From positions 861,207 through 925,206 of the forward strand of contig NC_030683.2 in NCBI RefSeq assembly GCF_000004195.4: DNA of 64,000 nucleotides, in the 5' to 3' direction. Shown piece after piece: positions 1 to 13,443 of the stretch. Each line of letters opens with the position of its first letter. Positions within the stretch are counted from its first letter, which is position 1. This DNA comes from Xenopus tropicalis. Lineage: Eukaryota > Chordata > Amphibia > Anura > Pipidae. The notes below the pieces were generated by a model. The model saw only the letters and a list, made by a program, of their open reading frames with translations, did not search any database and was not told the origin of the DNA. Both the position numbers and the translations under genes were made by a program.

Positions 1-385
1 TATGCAGTGTGTGTATATGGGGGTTGTTATGCAGTGTGTATATGGGGGTTGTTATGCAGTGTGTATACGGGGGGTTGTTATGCAGTGTGTATATGGGGGT
101 TGTTATGCAGTGTGTATACGGGGGGTTGTTATGCAGTGTGTATATGGGGGGTTGTTATGCAGTGTGTATATGGGGGGTGTTATGCAGTGTGTGTATATGG
201 GGGGTTGTTATGCAGTGTGTATATGGGGGGTTGTTATGCGTGTGTGTATATGGGGGGTTGTTATGCAGTGTGTGTATGGGGGGTTGTTATGCAGTGCATG
301 TATATGGGGGGTTTATATGGGGGGTTGTTATGCAGTGTGTGTATATGGGGTTGTTATGCAGTGTGTGTGTATATGGGGGTTGTTA

Positions 386-390
<5 letters not shown>

Positions 391-437
<47 letters not shown>
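391..437. repeat. (TG)n microsatellite inside the 27-bp array
   Basis: An uninterrupted TG run replaces the GTGTGTGTA part of one minisatellite unit. The flanking unit sequence, TGCAG before and TATGGGGG after, is intact. It is therefore an expansion of dinucleotides already present in the unit, not an insertion. Confidence 0.95.
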
Positions 438-440
<3 letters not shown>

Positions 441-557
441 GGGGTTGTTATGCAGTGTGTGTATATGGGGGGTTGTTATGCAGTGTGTATATATGGGGGT
501 TGTTGTGCAGTGTGTGTATATGGGGGTTGTTATGCAGTGTGTATATGGGGGTTGTTA

Positions 558-561
<4 letters not shown>

Positions 562-600
<39 letters not shown>

Positions 601-667
601 GGGGGTTGTTGTGCAGTGTGTGTGTATATGGGGGTTGTTATGCAGTGTGTGTATATGGGGGTTGTTA

Positions 668-710
<43 letters not shown>

Positions 711-793
711 GGGGGTTGTTATGCAGTGTGTGTATATGGGGGTTGTTATGCAGTGTGTGTATATGGGGGTTGTTATGCAGTGTGTGTGTGTGT

Positions 794-841
<48 letters not shown>

Positions 842-962
842 GGGGTTGTTATGCAGTGTGTGTATTGTGGGGGGTTGTTATGCAGTGTGTATATATGGGG
901 GGTTGTTATGCAGGTGTGTGTGGTGTGTGTGTGTGTGTGTGTTGTGTGTGTGTGTTGTGTGT
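562..962. repeat. Cluster of four (TG)n expansions inside the 27-bp array
   Basis: TG runs at about 562-597, 672-707, 780-838 and 914-962 each sit at the same place in the minisatellite unit, between TGCAG and TATGGGG. The last two carry GTGGTG or GTTGTG interruptions. Ordinary units separate them, which suggests that an expanded unit was copied by unequal exchange, or that the position is prone to repeated expansion. Confidence 0.9.
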
Positions 963-3900
963 GTATGGGGGGGTTGTTATGCAGTGTGTGTATATGGGGG
1001 GTTGTTATGCAGTGTGTATATGGGGGTTGTTATGCAGTGTGTGTATATGGGGGTTGTTATGCAGTGTGTGTATATAGGGGGTTGTTGTGCAGTGTGTGTA
1101 TATGGGGGTTGTTATGCAGTGTGTGTATATATGGGGGTTGTTATGCAGTGTGTGTATGGGGGGTTGTTATGCAGTGTGTATATATGGGGGGTTGTTATGC
1201 AGTGTGTATATGGGGGTTGTTATGCAGTGTGTATATATGGGGGTTAGTTATGCAGTGTGTGTATATGGGGGTTGTTATGCAGTGTGTATATGGGGGTTGT
1301 TATGCAGTGTGTATATGGGGGGTTGTTATGCAGTGTGTATATGGGGGGTTGTTATGCAGTGTGTGTATGGGGTTGGTTGTTATGCAGTGTGTGTATGGGG
1401 GTTGTTATGCAGTGTGTATATGGGGTTGTTATGCAGTGTGTGTCATGGGGGGTTGTTATGCAGTGTGTGTATATGGGGGGTTGTTATGCAGTGTATATAT
1501 GGGGGTTGTTATGCAGTGTGTATATGGGGGGTTGTTATGCAGTGTGTGTGTATATGGGGGGTTGTTATGCAGTGTGTGTATATGGGGGGTTGTTATGCAG
1601 TGTGTGTATATGGGGGTTGCTATGCAGTGTGTATATATGGGGGGTTGTTATGCAGTGTGTATATCGGGGGTTGTTATGCAGTGTGTATATATGGGGAGTT
1701 ATGCAGTGTGTATATATGGGGTTGTTATGCAGTGTGTATATATGGGGGTTGTTGTGCAGTGTGTGTATATGGGGGGTTGTTATGCAGTGTGTGTATATGG
1801 GGGGTTGTTATGCAGTGTGTGTATATGGGGGGTTGTTATGCAGTGTGTGTATATGGGGGGTTGTTATGCAGTGTGTATATGGGGGTTGTTATGCAGTGTG
1901 TATATGGGGGGTTGTTATGCAGTGTGTATATATGGGGTAGTTGTTATGCAGTGTGTGTATGGGGGTTGTTATGCAGTGTGTGTATATGGGGGTTGTTTAT
2001 GCAGTGTGTGTATATGGGGGTTGTTATGCAGTGTGTATATGGGGGGGTTGTTATGCAGTGTGTGTATATGCGGTTGTTATGCAGTGTGTGTATATGGGGG
2101 GTTGTTATGCAGTGTGTATATATGGGGGGTTGTATGCGGTGTGTATATATGGGGGTTGTTATGCAGTGTGTGTATATGGGGGGTTGTTATGCAGTGTGTA
2201 TATGGGGGTTGTTATGCAGTGTGTGTATATGGGGGGTTGTTATGCAGTGTGTGTATATGGGGGGTTGTTATGCAGTGTGTATATGGGGGTTGTTATGCAG
2301 TGTGTGTATATGGGGGGTTGTTATGCAGTGTGTATATGGGGGTTGTTATGCAGTGTGTGTATATGGGGGTTGTTATGCAGTGTGTGTATATGGGGGTTGT
2401 TATGCAGTGTGTGTATATGGGGGGTTGTTATGCAGTGTGTGTATATGGGGGTTGTTATGCAGTGTGTGTATATGGGGGGTTGTTATGCAGTGTGTGTATA
2501 TGGGGGTTGTTATGCAGTGTGTATATATGGGGGTTGTTATGCAGTGTGTGTATATGGGGGGTTGTTATGCAGTGTGTATATGGGGGAGGGGTTGTTATGC
2601 AGTGTGTATATATGGGGGGTTGTTATGCAGTGTGTATATGGGGGGTTGTTATGCAGTGTGTATATGGGGGGTTGTTATGCAGTGTGTATATATGGGGGGT
2701 TGTTATGCAGTGTGTATATATGGGGGTTGTTATGCAGTGTGTGTATATGGGGGGTTGTTATGCAAGTGTGGTATATGGGGGGTTGTTATGCAGTGTGTTA
2801 TATGGGGGGTTGTTATGCAGTGTGTATATATGGGGGGTTGTTATGCAGTGTGTGTATAGGGGGTTGTTATGCAGTGTGTGTATATGGGGGGTTGTTATGC
2901 AGTGTGTATATATGGGGGGTTGTTATGCAGTGTGTGTATATGGGGGGTTGTTATGCAGTGTGTGTTATATGGGGGTTGTTATGCAGTGTGTGTATATTGG
3001 GGGTTGTTATGCAGTGTGTGTATAGGGGGGTTGTTATGCAGTTGTGTATATGGGGGGTGTTATGCAGTGTGTGTATATGGGGAGTTATGCAGTGTGTATA
3101 TATGGGGGGTTGTTATGCAGTGTGTGTATATATGGGGGGTTGTTATGCAGTGTGTGTATATGGGGGTTGTTATGCAGTGTGTGTATATGGGGGGTTGTTA
3201 TGCAGTGTGTATATATGAGGGGTTGTTATGCAGTGTGTGTATATGGGGGGTTGTTATGCAGTGTGTGTATATGGGGGGTTGTTATGCAGTGTGTGTATAT
3301 GGGGGGTTGTTATGCAGTTTGTGTATATGGGGGTTGTTATGCAGTGTGTGTATATGGGGAGTTATGCAGTGTGTATATATGGGGGGTTGTTATGCAGTGT
3401 GTGTATATATGGGGGTTGTTATGCAGTGTGTGTATATGGGGGGTTGTTATGCAGTGTGTGTATATGGGGGTTGGTTATGCAGTGTGTGTATAATGGGGGG
3501 TTGTTATGCAGTGTGTATATGGGGGGTTGTTATGCAGTGTGTGTATATGGGGGGTTGTTATGCAGTGTGTGTATATGGGGGTTGTTATGCAGTGTGTATA
3601 TGGGGGTTGTTATGCAGTGTGTGTATATGGGGGGTTGTTATGCAGTGTGTATATGATGGGAGTTATGCAGTGTGTATATATGGGGGGTTGTTATGCAGTG
3701 TGTGTATGGGGGGTTGTTATGCAGTGTGTATATGGGGGGTTGTTATGCAGTGTGTGTATATGGGGGGTTGTTATGCAGTGTGTGGTATTGGGGGTTGTTA
3801 TGCAGTGTGTGTATATGGGGGTGTTATGCAGTGTGTGTATTATTGGGGTTGTTATGCGTGTGTGTATGGGGGTGTTATGCAGTGTGTTAGTATGGGGGGT

Positions 3901-6900
3901 TGTTATGCAGTGTGTGTATATGGGGGGTTGTTATGCAGTGTGTGTATGGGGGGTTGTTATGCAGTGTGTGTATATGGGGGTTGTTATGCAGTGTGTGTGT
4001 ATGGGGGTTGTTATGCAGTGTGTGTGTGTATATGTGTGTGGGTTGTTATGCAGTGTGTATATATGGCGGGGTTGTTATGCAGTGTGTATATGGGGGTTGT
4101 TATGCAGTGTGTGTATGGAGGGGTTGTTATGCAGTGTGTGTATGGGGGGTTGTTATGCAGTGTGTGTGTATGGGTTGTTATGCAGTGTGTATATATGGGG
4201 GTTGTTATGCAGTGTGTGTATATGGGGGGTTGTTATGCAGTGTGTGTATGGGGGGTGTTATGCAGTGTGTGTATATGGGGGTTGTTATGCAGTGTGTGTA
4301 TATGGGGGGTTGTTATGCAGTGTGTGTATGGGGGGTTGTTATGCAGTGTGTATATATGGGGGGTTGTTATGCAGTGTGTATATGGGGGGTTGTTATGCAG
4401 TGTGTGTATATGGGGGGTTGTTATGCAGTGTGTATATGGGGGGTTGTTATGCAGTGTGTGTATATGGGGGGTTGTTATGCAGTGTGTATATATGGGGTTA
4501 TGCAGTGTGTATATATGGGGGTTGTTATGCAGTGTGTTATATGGGGGGTTGTTATGCAGTGTGTGTATATGGGGGTTGTTATGCAGTGTGTGTATATGGG
4601 GGGTTGTTATGCAGTGTGTATATATGGGGAGTTATGCAGTGTGTATATATGGGGGTTGTTATGCAGTGTGTGTATTATGGGGGGTTTTATGCAGTGTGTG
4701 TATATGGGGGGTTGTTATGCAGTGTGTATATATGGGGGGTTGTTATGCAGTGTGTATATGGGGGGTTGTTGTATATGCAGTGTGTATGGGGTTGTTAGGG
4801 GTTGTTATGCAGTGTGTATATGGGGGGGTTGTTATGCAGTGTTGTATATGGGGGTTTGCAGTGTGTATATATGGGGGTTGTTATGCATGTGTTATATGGG
4901 GGTGTTATGCAGTGTGTGTATATGGGGGGTTGTTATGCAGTGTGTGTATAATGGGGGTTGTTATGCAGTGTGTGTATATGGGGGGTTGTTATGCAGTGTG
5001 TATATATGGGGGGTTGTTATGCAGTGTGTATATATGGGGGGTTGTTATGCAGTGTGTGTATATGGGGGGTTGTTATGCAGTGTGTGTATATGGGGGTTGT
5101 TTATGCAGTGTGTGTATATGGGGGGTTGTTATGCAGTGTGTATATGGGGGTTGTTATGCAGTGTGTGTATATGGGGGGTTGTTATGCAGTGTGTGTATAT
5201 GGGGGGTTGTTATGCAGTGTGTGTATATGGGGGGTTGTTATGCAGTGTTTTGTGTATTGGGGGTTATTGCAGTTGGTATATGGGGTGTTATGCAGTGTGT
5301 GTATATGGGGGTTGTTATGCAGTGTGTGTATATATGGGGGTTGTTATGCAGTGTGTGTTATATGGGGGGTTGTTATGCAGTGTGTTGATATATGGGGGGT
5401 TGTTATGCAGTGTGTGTATATGGGGGGTTGTTATGCAGTGTGTGTATATGGGGTGTTGTTATGCAGTAGTTGTATATGGGGGGTTGTTATGCAGTGTGTA
5501 TATTGCGGGGGTTGTTATGCAGTGTGTCGTATATGGGGGTTGTTATGCAGTGTGTGTATATGGGGGGTTGTTATGCAGTGTGTATATATGGGGAGTTATG
5601 CTGTGTGTATATATGGGGGGTTGTTATGCAGTGTGTGTATGGGGGGTTGTTATGCAGTGTGTGTATATGGGGGGTTGTTATGCAGTGTGTTGTGGTTATG
5701 GGGGGTTGTTATGCAGTGTGTGTATATGGGGGTTGTTATGCAGTGTGTATATGGGGGGGTTGTTATGCAGTGTGTGTATATGGGGGGTTGTTATGCAGTG
5801 TGTGTATATGGGGAGTTATGCAGTGTGTATATATGGGGGTTGTTATGCAGTGTGTATATGGGGGTTGTTATGCAGTGTGTATTATGGGGGTTGTTATGCA
5901 GTGTGTATATATGGGGAGTTATGCAGTGTGTATATATGGGGGGTTGGTTATGCAGTGTGTATATGGGGGGTTGTTATGCAGTGTGTATATATGGGGATGT
6001 TTGCAGTGTGTATATATGGGGGTTGTTATGCAGTGTGTATATGGGGTTGTTATGCAGTGTGTGATATGGGGGTTGTTATGCAGTGTGTATATATGGGAGA
6101 GTTATGCAGTGTGTATATTGTTATGCAGTGTGTATATGGGGGGTTGTTATGCAGTGTGTATATATGGGGAGTTATGCAGTGTGTAAATATATGGGGGGTT
6201 GTTATGCAGTGTGTATATGGGGGGTTGTTATGCAGTGTGTATATGGGGGAGTTGTTATGCAGTGTGTATATAATTGGGGGGTTGTTATGCAGTGTGTATA
6301 TATGGGAGTTATGCAGTGTGTATATATGGGGGGTTGTTATGCAGTGTGTATATGGGGGGTTGTTATGCAGTGTGTATATGGGGGGTTGTTATGCAGTGTG
6401 TGGTTATGGGGGGTTGTTATGCAGTGTGTATATATGGGGATTATGCAGTGTGTATATATGGGGGGTTGTTATGCAGTGTGTATATGGGGGGTTGTTATGC
6501 AGTGTGTATATGTGTTATGCAGTGTGTGTATATGCGGAATTGTTATGCAGTGTGTATATGCGGGGAGTTATGCAGTGTGTATATATGGGGGGTTGTTATG
6601 CAGTGTGTATATATGGGGGGTTGTTATGCAGTGTGTATATGGGTGGTTGTTATGCAGTGTGTGTATATGGGGGTTGTTATTATGCAGTGTGTCTATATGA
6701 GGGAGTTATGCAGTGTGTATATATTATTCGGGGGGTTGTTATGCAGTGTGTGTGTATGGGGGGTTGTTATGCAGTGTGTATATATGGGGGTTTTATGCAG
6801 TGTGTATATATGGGGGGTTGTTATGCAGTGTGTGTGTATGGGGGGTTGTTATGCAGTGTGTATATATGGGGGGTTGTTATGCAGTGTGTATATATGGGGG

Positions 6901-7459
6901 GTTGTTATGCAGTGTGTGTATATGGGGGGTTGTTATGCAGTGTGTGTATATATGGGGGGTTGTTATGCAGTGTGTGTATGGGGGGTTGTTATGCAGTGTG
7001 TGTATATGGGGTTTATGCAGTTGTGTATATATATGGGGGGTTGTTATGCAGTGTGTGTATATGGGGGGGTTGTTATGCAGTGTGTATATGGGGGTTGTTA
7101 TGCAGTGTGTGTGTATATGGGGGTTGTTATGCAGTGTGTGTGTATATGGGGGTTGTTATGCAGTGTGTGTATATGGGGGTTGTTATGCAGTGTGTGTATG
7201 GGGGGTTGTTATGCAGTGTGTGTATATGGGGGGTTGTTATGCAGTGTGTATATGGGGGGTTGTTATGCAGTGTGTGTGTGTATATGGAGGTTGTTATGCA
7301 GTGTGTGTATGGGGGGTTGTTATGCAGTGTGTGTGTATGGGGGGTTGTTATGCAGTGTGTGTATATGGGGGGTTGTTATGCAGTGTGTGTATATGGGGTG
7401 TTGTTATGCAGTGTGTGTATGGGGGTTGTTATGCAGTGTGTGTATCTGGGGGGTTGTTA

Positions 7460-7462
<3 letters not shown>

Positions 7463-7496
<34 letters not shown>

Positions 7497-7514
7497 GTGT
7501 GTGTGTGTGTGTGT
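7463..7514. repeat. (TG)n microsatellite inside the 27-bp array
   Basis: A TG run with a single GTTGTG interruption lies at the same intra-unit position as the expansions near the left edge, about 6.5 kb away from them. Confidence 0.93.
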
Positions 7515-7755
7515 ATGGGTGGGTGTTATGCAGTGTGTGTTATGGGGGTTGTTGTGCAGTGTGTGTGTATGGGGGGTTGTTATGCAGTGTGTGTATATGG
7601 GGGTTGTTATGAGTGTGTGTATGGGATCGGTTGTTATGCAGTGTGTGTATATGGGGGGTTGTTATGCAGTGTGTATATGGGGGTTGTTATGCAGTGTGTA
7701 TATGAGGGGTTTGTATGCAGTGTGTGTATATGGGGTTGTTATGCAGTGTGTGTGT

Positions 7756-7767
7756 ATTATTATATAT

Positions 7768-7837
<70 letters not shown>

Positions 7838-7845
7838 TTATATTA
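7756..7845. repeat. (TA)n microsatellite inside the 27-bp array
   Basis: A long alternating TA tract, with imperfect ATTATATATTA edges, replaces the TATA step of one minisatellite unit. Normal units flank both sides (GTGTGTGTATTA on the left, TATGGGGAGTTATGCAG on the right). It is the only TA expansion seen in the array. Confidence 0.95.
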
Positions 7846-9019
7846 ATATGGGGAGTTATGCAGTGTGTGTATATATGGGGGGTTGTTATGCAGTGTGTGT
7901 ATGGGGGGTTGTTATGCAGTGTGTGTATATGGGGGTTGTTATGCAGTGTGTGTATATGGGGGGTTGTTATGCAGTGTGTATATATGGGGGTAGTTATGCA
8001 GTGTGTATATATGGGGGGTTGTTATGCAGTGTGTGTATATGGGGGTTCTTATGCAGTGTGTGTATATGGGGGGTTGTTATGCAGTGTGTATATATGGGGG
8101 GTTGTTATGCAGTGTGTATATATGGGGGTTGTTATGCAGTGTGTATATATGGGGGGTTGTTATGCAGTGTGTGTATTATGGGGGTTGTTATGCAGTGTGT
8201 ATATATGGGGGTTGTTATGCAGTGTGTATATATGGGGGTTGTTATGCAGTGTGTGTATATGGGGGGTTGTTATGCAGTGTGTGTGTATATATATATGGGG
8301 GTTGTTATGCAGTGTGTGTATATGGGGGGGTTGTTATGCAGTGTGTATATGGGGGTTGTTATGCAGTGTGTGTATATGGGGGTTGTTATGCAGTGTGTGT
8401 ATATGGGGGTTGTTATGCAGTGTGTGTATATGGGTTGTTATGCAGTGTGTGTATATGGGGGGTTGTTATGCAGTGTGTATATATGGAGGTTGTTATGCAG
8501 TGTGTGTATGGGGGGTTGTTATGCAGTGTGTGTATGGGGGTTGTTATGCAGTGTGTGTATATGGGGGGTTGTTATGCAGTGTGTGTATGGGGGGTTGTTA
8601 TGCAGTGTGTGTATATGGGGGGTTGTTATGCAGTGTGTGTATATGGGGGCTGTTGTTATGCAGTGTGTGTATGGGGGGTTGTTATGCAGTGTGTGTATAT
8701 GGGGGGTTGTTATGCAGTGTGTGTATATTGGGGGGTTGTTATGCAGTGTGTGTATATGGGGGGTTGTTATGCAGTGTGTGTATATGGGGTGGTTGTTATG
8801 CAGTGTGTATATATGGGGGTTGTTATGCAGTGTGTATATATGGGGGGTTGTTTATGCAGTGTGTGTATGGGGGGTTGTTATGCAGTGTGTGTTATGGGGG
8901 TTGTTATGCAGTGGTTATATATGGGGGGTTGTTATGCAGTGTGTGTATATGGGGGTTGTTATGCAGTGTGTGTATGGGTGTTTTATGCAGTGTGTGTATC
9001 TGGGGGGTTGTTATGCAGT

Positions 9020-9032
9020 GTGTGTGTGGTGT

Positions 9033-9080
<48 letters not shown>
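9020..9080. repeat. (TG)n microsatellite inside the 27-bp array
   Basis: A TG run with one GTGGTGTGGG interruption near its start lies between TGCAG and TATTATGGGG. It is the last dinucleotide expansion before the array becomes irregular. Confidence 0.93.
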
Positions 9081-9082
<2 letters not shown>

Positions 9083-9299
9083 TATGGGGTTGTTATGCAG
9101 TGTGTGTATGGGGGGTTGTTGTGCAGTGTGTGTGTGTATGGGGGTTGTTATGCAGTGTGTGTATATGGGGTTGTTATGCAGTGTGTGTATATGGGGGTTG
9201 TTATGCAGTGTGTGTGTATATGGGGGGTTGTTATGCAGTGTGTGTATATGGGGGGTTGTTATGCAGTGTGTGTATGGGGGTTGTTATGCAGTGTGTTAT

Positions 9300-12200
9300 G
9301 GGTTATATGCATGTGTATATGGGGGTTGTTATGCAGTGTTAGTATATGGGGGTTGTTATGCTTGTGTGTTATATGGGGGGTTGTTATGATGTGTGTATAT
9401 GGGGTTGTTTTTATGCAGTGTGTGTATATGGGGGTTTGTTTATGCAGTGTGTATATATGGGATCGGGTGCTTATGCAGTGTGTAATATGGGGGGTTGTTA
9501 TGCAGTGTGTGTATGGGGTTGTTTATGCAGTGTGTGTATATGGGGGAGTGGTCTGTTATGCAGTGTGTATATATGGGGGGTTGTTATGCAGTGTGTGTAT
9601 ATATGGGGGTTGTTATGCAGTGTGTGTATATGGGTGTCATTTTGTTATGGGGTGTATTGCAGTGTGTATATGGGGGGTTGTTATGCATGTGTTAGTTATG
9701 GGGGGTTCTTATGCAGTGTGTGGGGTATGCATGGGTGTGTGGCGTGGTGTGTTTGCTTGTAGTGTATTAGGGGGTTGTATGGGGGGTTGTATTGATGATG
9801 TGGTGTATATATGGGGGGTTGTTATGCATGTGTGTGTCATTGGGGGGTTGTTATGCAACAAATGTGATTAAGTCATACAATGGATAAGGTGTATATGGGC
9901 AGTGTTGATTATGGGTGTATATCAGTGTGTGTAATGGGGGTTTTATTGCAGGTGTTATATGGGTTGTTGCGGTGTGTGTTGATGTCGTGTGTGATATATG
10001 GGGGTGTCTGGGGTTGGTATTGCAGTGTTGTATATATGGGGGGCTTGTTATGCAGTGGTGTATATAGGGGGTTGTTATGCAGAACGTGTGTATAGGGGTT
10101 GTATTGCAGTGTTGTAGTATGGGGTTTTTTATGCAGTGTGTTATATTGGGGGGTTGTATGCAGCGTGTTGTATATAGGGGGTTGTTATGCAGTGTATATG
10201 GGGGTTGTTATTGCAGTGTGTGTATATGGGGGGTTGTTATGCAGTGGTGTAATATGGGGGGTGTTTATGCTAGTGTGGTATATAGGGGGGGTTGTTATGC
10301 AGTTGTGTATATGGGGTTGTTATGCAGTGTGTGTATAGGGGGTTGTTATGGACGATTGTGTATATGGGGGTTGTTATGCATGTGTATTATGCGGGTATGT
10401 TATGCAGTGTGTGTATATGGGGGTTGTATGCCAGTTGTATTATGCGGGTGTTGTTACTGCAGTGTGGTTATATGGGGGGTTGTTACTTGCAGGTGTGATA
10501 TATTGGGGGTGTTATGCAGGTGTGTGGGGGGGTTGTTATGCAGTGTGTCATATAGTGGGGTTGTTATGCATGTGTGTGTATGGGGGGTTGTTTATGCAGG
10601 GTGTATATGGGGGGGTTGTTATGCAGGTGTTATATGGGGGGTTGTTATGCAGTGTGTATATGGGGGGTGTTATGCAGAGGTGTATATTATGGGGCGTTGT
10701 TATGCAGTGTGTTTCATATGGGAGTTATGCAGTGTGTGTATATGGGGGTTGTTATTGCAGTGTGGTGTGTAATGGGGTTGTTATGCAGTGTGTGTATATG
10801 CGGGGGTTGTTATGCAGTGTATATATGGGGTGTTGTATGCAGTGTGTGTATATGGGGGTTGTTATGGCAGTGGGTGTATATGGGCGGGTTGTTATTGCAT
10901 GTGTGTATATGGGGGGTTGTTTATTTGCAGTGTATATTATGGGGGTTGTTATGCAGTGTGTGTAATATGGGGGGTTGTTATGCAGTGTTGTGTACTATGG
11001 GGGGTTGTTATTGCAAAAGTGTGTATTATGGGGTTGTTATGCAGTGTGGTGTATATGGGGTGTTGTTATGCAGTGTGTTATATGCGGGGGTTGTTATGCA
11101 GTGTGTATATATGGGGGGTTGTTTGCAGTGATGTATATATGGGGGTTGTTATGCAGTGATGTATATGGGGGTGTTGTTAATAGACAGTGTGTGTAGTATG
11201 GGGGTTGTTATGCAGTGTGTGTTATTATGGGGGTTGTTATGCAGTGTTGTGTATATGGAGGGGTTGTTATGCGTGTGTTATATGGGGGGTTTGTTATTGC
11301 AGTGTCGATGCGATATGGGGGTGTTCATGCAGTAGTGTATATATGAGGGTTGTTATGCGGTGTGTATTATGGGGGGGGAGTTGTTATGCAGTTGTGTGTT
11401 ATATGGGGGGTTCTTATGCAGTGTGTATAATATGGGGGTTGTTATGGCAGTGTGTATATGGGGGGTGTTATGCAGTGTGTATATGGGGGGTTGTATGCAG
11501 TGTGTTTATATGGGGAGTTATGCAGTGGATGTATATGGGGGTTGTTATGCAGTGTGTTAATATGGGGTGTTGTGTTATGGCAGTGTGGTTATATGGGGGT
11601 TGTTATGCAGTCTGTGTGTATATGGGGTTGTTATGGCAGTGTTCTGTGTATAATGGTTGTTATGCAGTTGTATATATGGGGGTTTGTTATTGCAGTGTTG
11701 TATATGGGGGGTGGGTTATGCAGCTGTGTTATAATTGGGGTGTTATGCTAGTGTGTATATGGGGGTTGTTATGCAGTGTGTGTATATGGGGGGTTTTATG
11801 CAGTGTGAATGTATATGGGGGGTTGTTATGCAGTGTGTATATGGGGGTTGTTATGCAGTGCTTCGTGTGTATATGGGGTTGTTATGGCGTGTGTGTATAT
11901 GGGGTTGTTATGCAGTTGTGTGTATATGGGGGGTTGTTATTGCAGTGCTGTATATGGGGGGTTGTTATTGCAGTGTGTGTATATGGGGGTGTTGTTATGC
12001 AGTGTGTGTATATGGGGGGTTGTTATGCAGTGTGATATATATGGGGGTTGTTTATGCAGTGGTTATATGGGGGGTTGTTTGCAGTTGTTGTGTATATGGG
12101 GGGTTGTTATGCAGTGTGTGTAATGGGGGTTGTATGCAGCTGTGTGTATATGGGGGGTTGTTATGCAGTGTGTGTATATGGGGGTTGTTATGCAGTGTGT

Positions 12201-13380
12201 ATATATTGGGAGTTATGCAGTGTGTATGATGGGGGTTGTTATGCAGTTGGTGTAAATATGGGGGTTGTTAGCAGTGTGTGTATATGGGGGGTTGTTATGC
12301 AGTGTGTGTATGATGGGCTCGGGGTTGTTATGCAGGTTTTTTTTTCGTATATTAATGGGGGTGTTATGCAGGTGTGTTATATGTGGGGGTTGTTATCAGT
12401 TGTATATTATTGGGGGGTTTTATGCAGTGTGTATATATGGGGAGTTATGCAGTGTGTATATGGGGGTTGTATGCAGTGTGTAAATATTGGGGGTTGTTAA
12501 TGCAGTGTTGTATTATTGGGGTTGTTATTGCAGTGTGTGTATATGGGGGTTGCTTTATGCAGTGTTTATATGGGGGTTGTTATTGCAGTGTGTAATGGGG
12601 TTGTTATGCAGGTATATATGGGGGGTTGTTATGCGTGTGTATATTATGGGGGTTGTATTGCAGTGTGTGTAGTATGGCGGGGTTGTTATTGCGTGTCGTG
12701 TATTATGGGGTTGTTATGCAGTGTGTATATATGGGGGGTTGTATGCGTGTGTATATATGGCGGGGTTGTTATGCAGTGTGTATTTATTGGGGTTGTTATG
12801 CAGTTGTGTATATATGGGGTTGTTAGCAGTGTGTGTATTGGGGGCGTTTGTTATGCGTGTGTATATATGCGGCGGTTGTTATGAGGTGTATATGGGCGGG
12901 TTGTTATGCAGTGTATATACGTGGGGGCCAGGGTTGTTATGCAGTGTGTATATTATGGGGTGTTTATGCAGGTGTGTGTATTATGGGCGCGTGTTATGCA
13001 GATGTTGTATATGGGGTTGTTATGCAGTTGTATATGGGGGGTGTTATGCAGTGTTGCATGTGTGTATAATTGGGGGTTGTTAGCAGTGTGTGTATTATGG
13101 GGGGTTGTTATGCATGTGTGTATATGGGAGTTGTATGCAGGTGGTATATGGGGTTGTTATTGCAGTGTGTGTATATGGGGGTTGTTATGCCAGTGTCTGT
13201 GTATATGGTGTTTGTTATGCAGTGTGTTGTATATGGGGGGTTGGTTATGCAGTGTGTATATATGGGCGGGTTGTTATGCCAGTGGTTTATATGGGGGGTT
13301 GTTATGCAGTGTTGTGTTATGGGGGTTGTTATCAGGTTGTGTGTATATGGGGGTTGTTATGCAGTGGTGTATATATGGGG
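9300..13380. repeat. 27-bp minisatellite array, degenerate or error-rich part
   Basis: The same unit continues, but almost every copy now carries single-base insertions, deletions or substitutions, such as ATTGCAG for ATGCAG, GTTGTAT for GTGTAT and missing G. A non-repeat interruption lies near 9855-9890. The change from clean to noisy copies is abrupt. It could be real decay at the array edge, but the indel-rich character is more like unpolished long-read consensus. The array stops in a G run at about 13380. Confidence 0.85.
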
Positions 13381-13443
13381 GGGGGTCATCTTACCTGCAC
13401 TGTGTGATCCGGATACGCCCATGATTGTAGTAATGGGGTGAGG
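13381..13443. other. Short non-repeat spacer between two arrays
   Basis: After the G run, roughly 60 bases of non-repetitive sequence (TCATCTTACCTGCACTG and following) separate the 27-bp array from the next array. No gene or signal is recognisable. Confidence 0.6.

Larger units (their letters stand above)
1..9300. repeat. 27-28 bp GT-rich minisatellite array (homogeneous part)
   Basis: A tandem array enters from the left edge and runs without interruption. Each unit contains the core GTTGTTATGCAGTGTGTGTA followed by TATGGGG with four to seven G. Units vary mainly in G-run length, in GTGTA versus GTGTGTA versus TATATA, and in a shorter form with GGGAGTTATGCAG (for example near 1692, 3080, 3360, 4628, 5590 and 6170). 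The + strand has almost no C outside TGCAG. The unit has no stop codon in any + frame and its length is often not a multiple of three, so very long open frames of the type MQCVYMGG arise in all three frames. These are not genes: they have no start context, no splice structure and no protein-like composition. Confidence 0.97.

Noticed and set aside
2..9389. Very long + strand open frames (up to about 1800 codons) of MQCVYMGG type
   Set aside because: They come from a stop-free 27-28 bp repeat and exist in all three frames at once; no protein-like composition, start context or splice signals.
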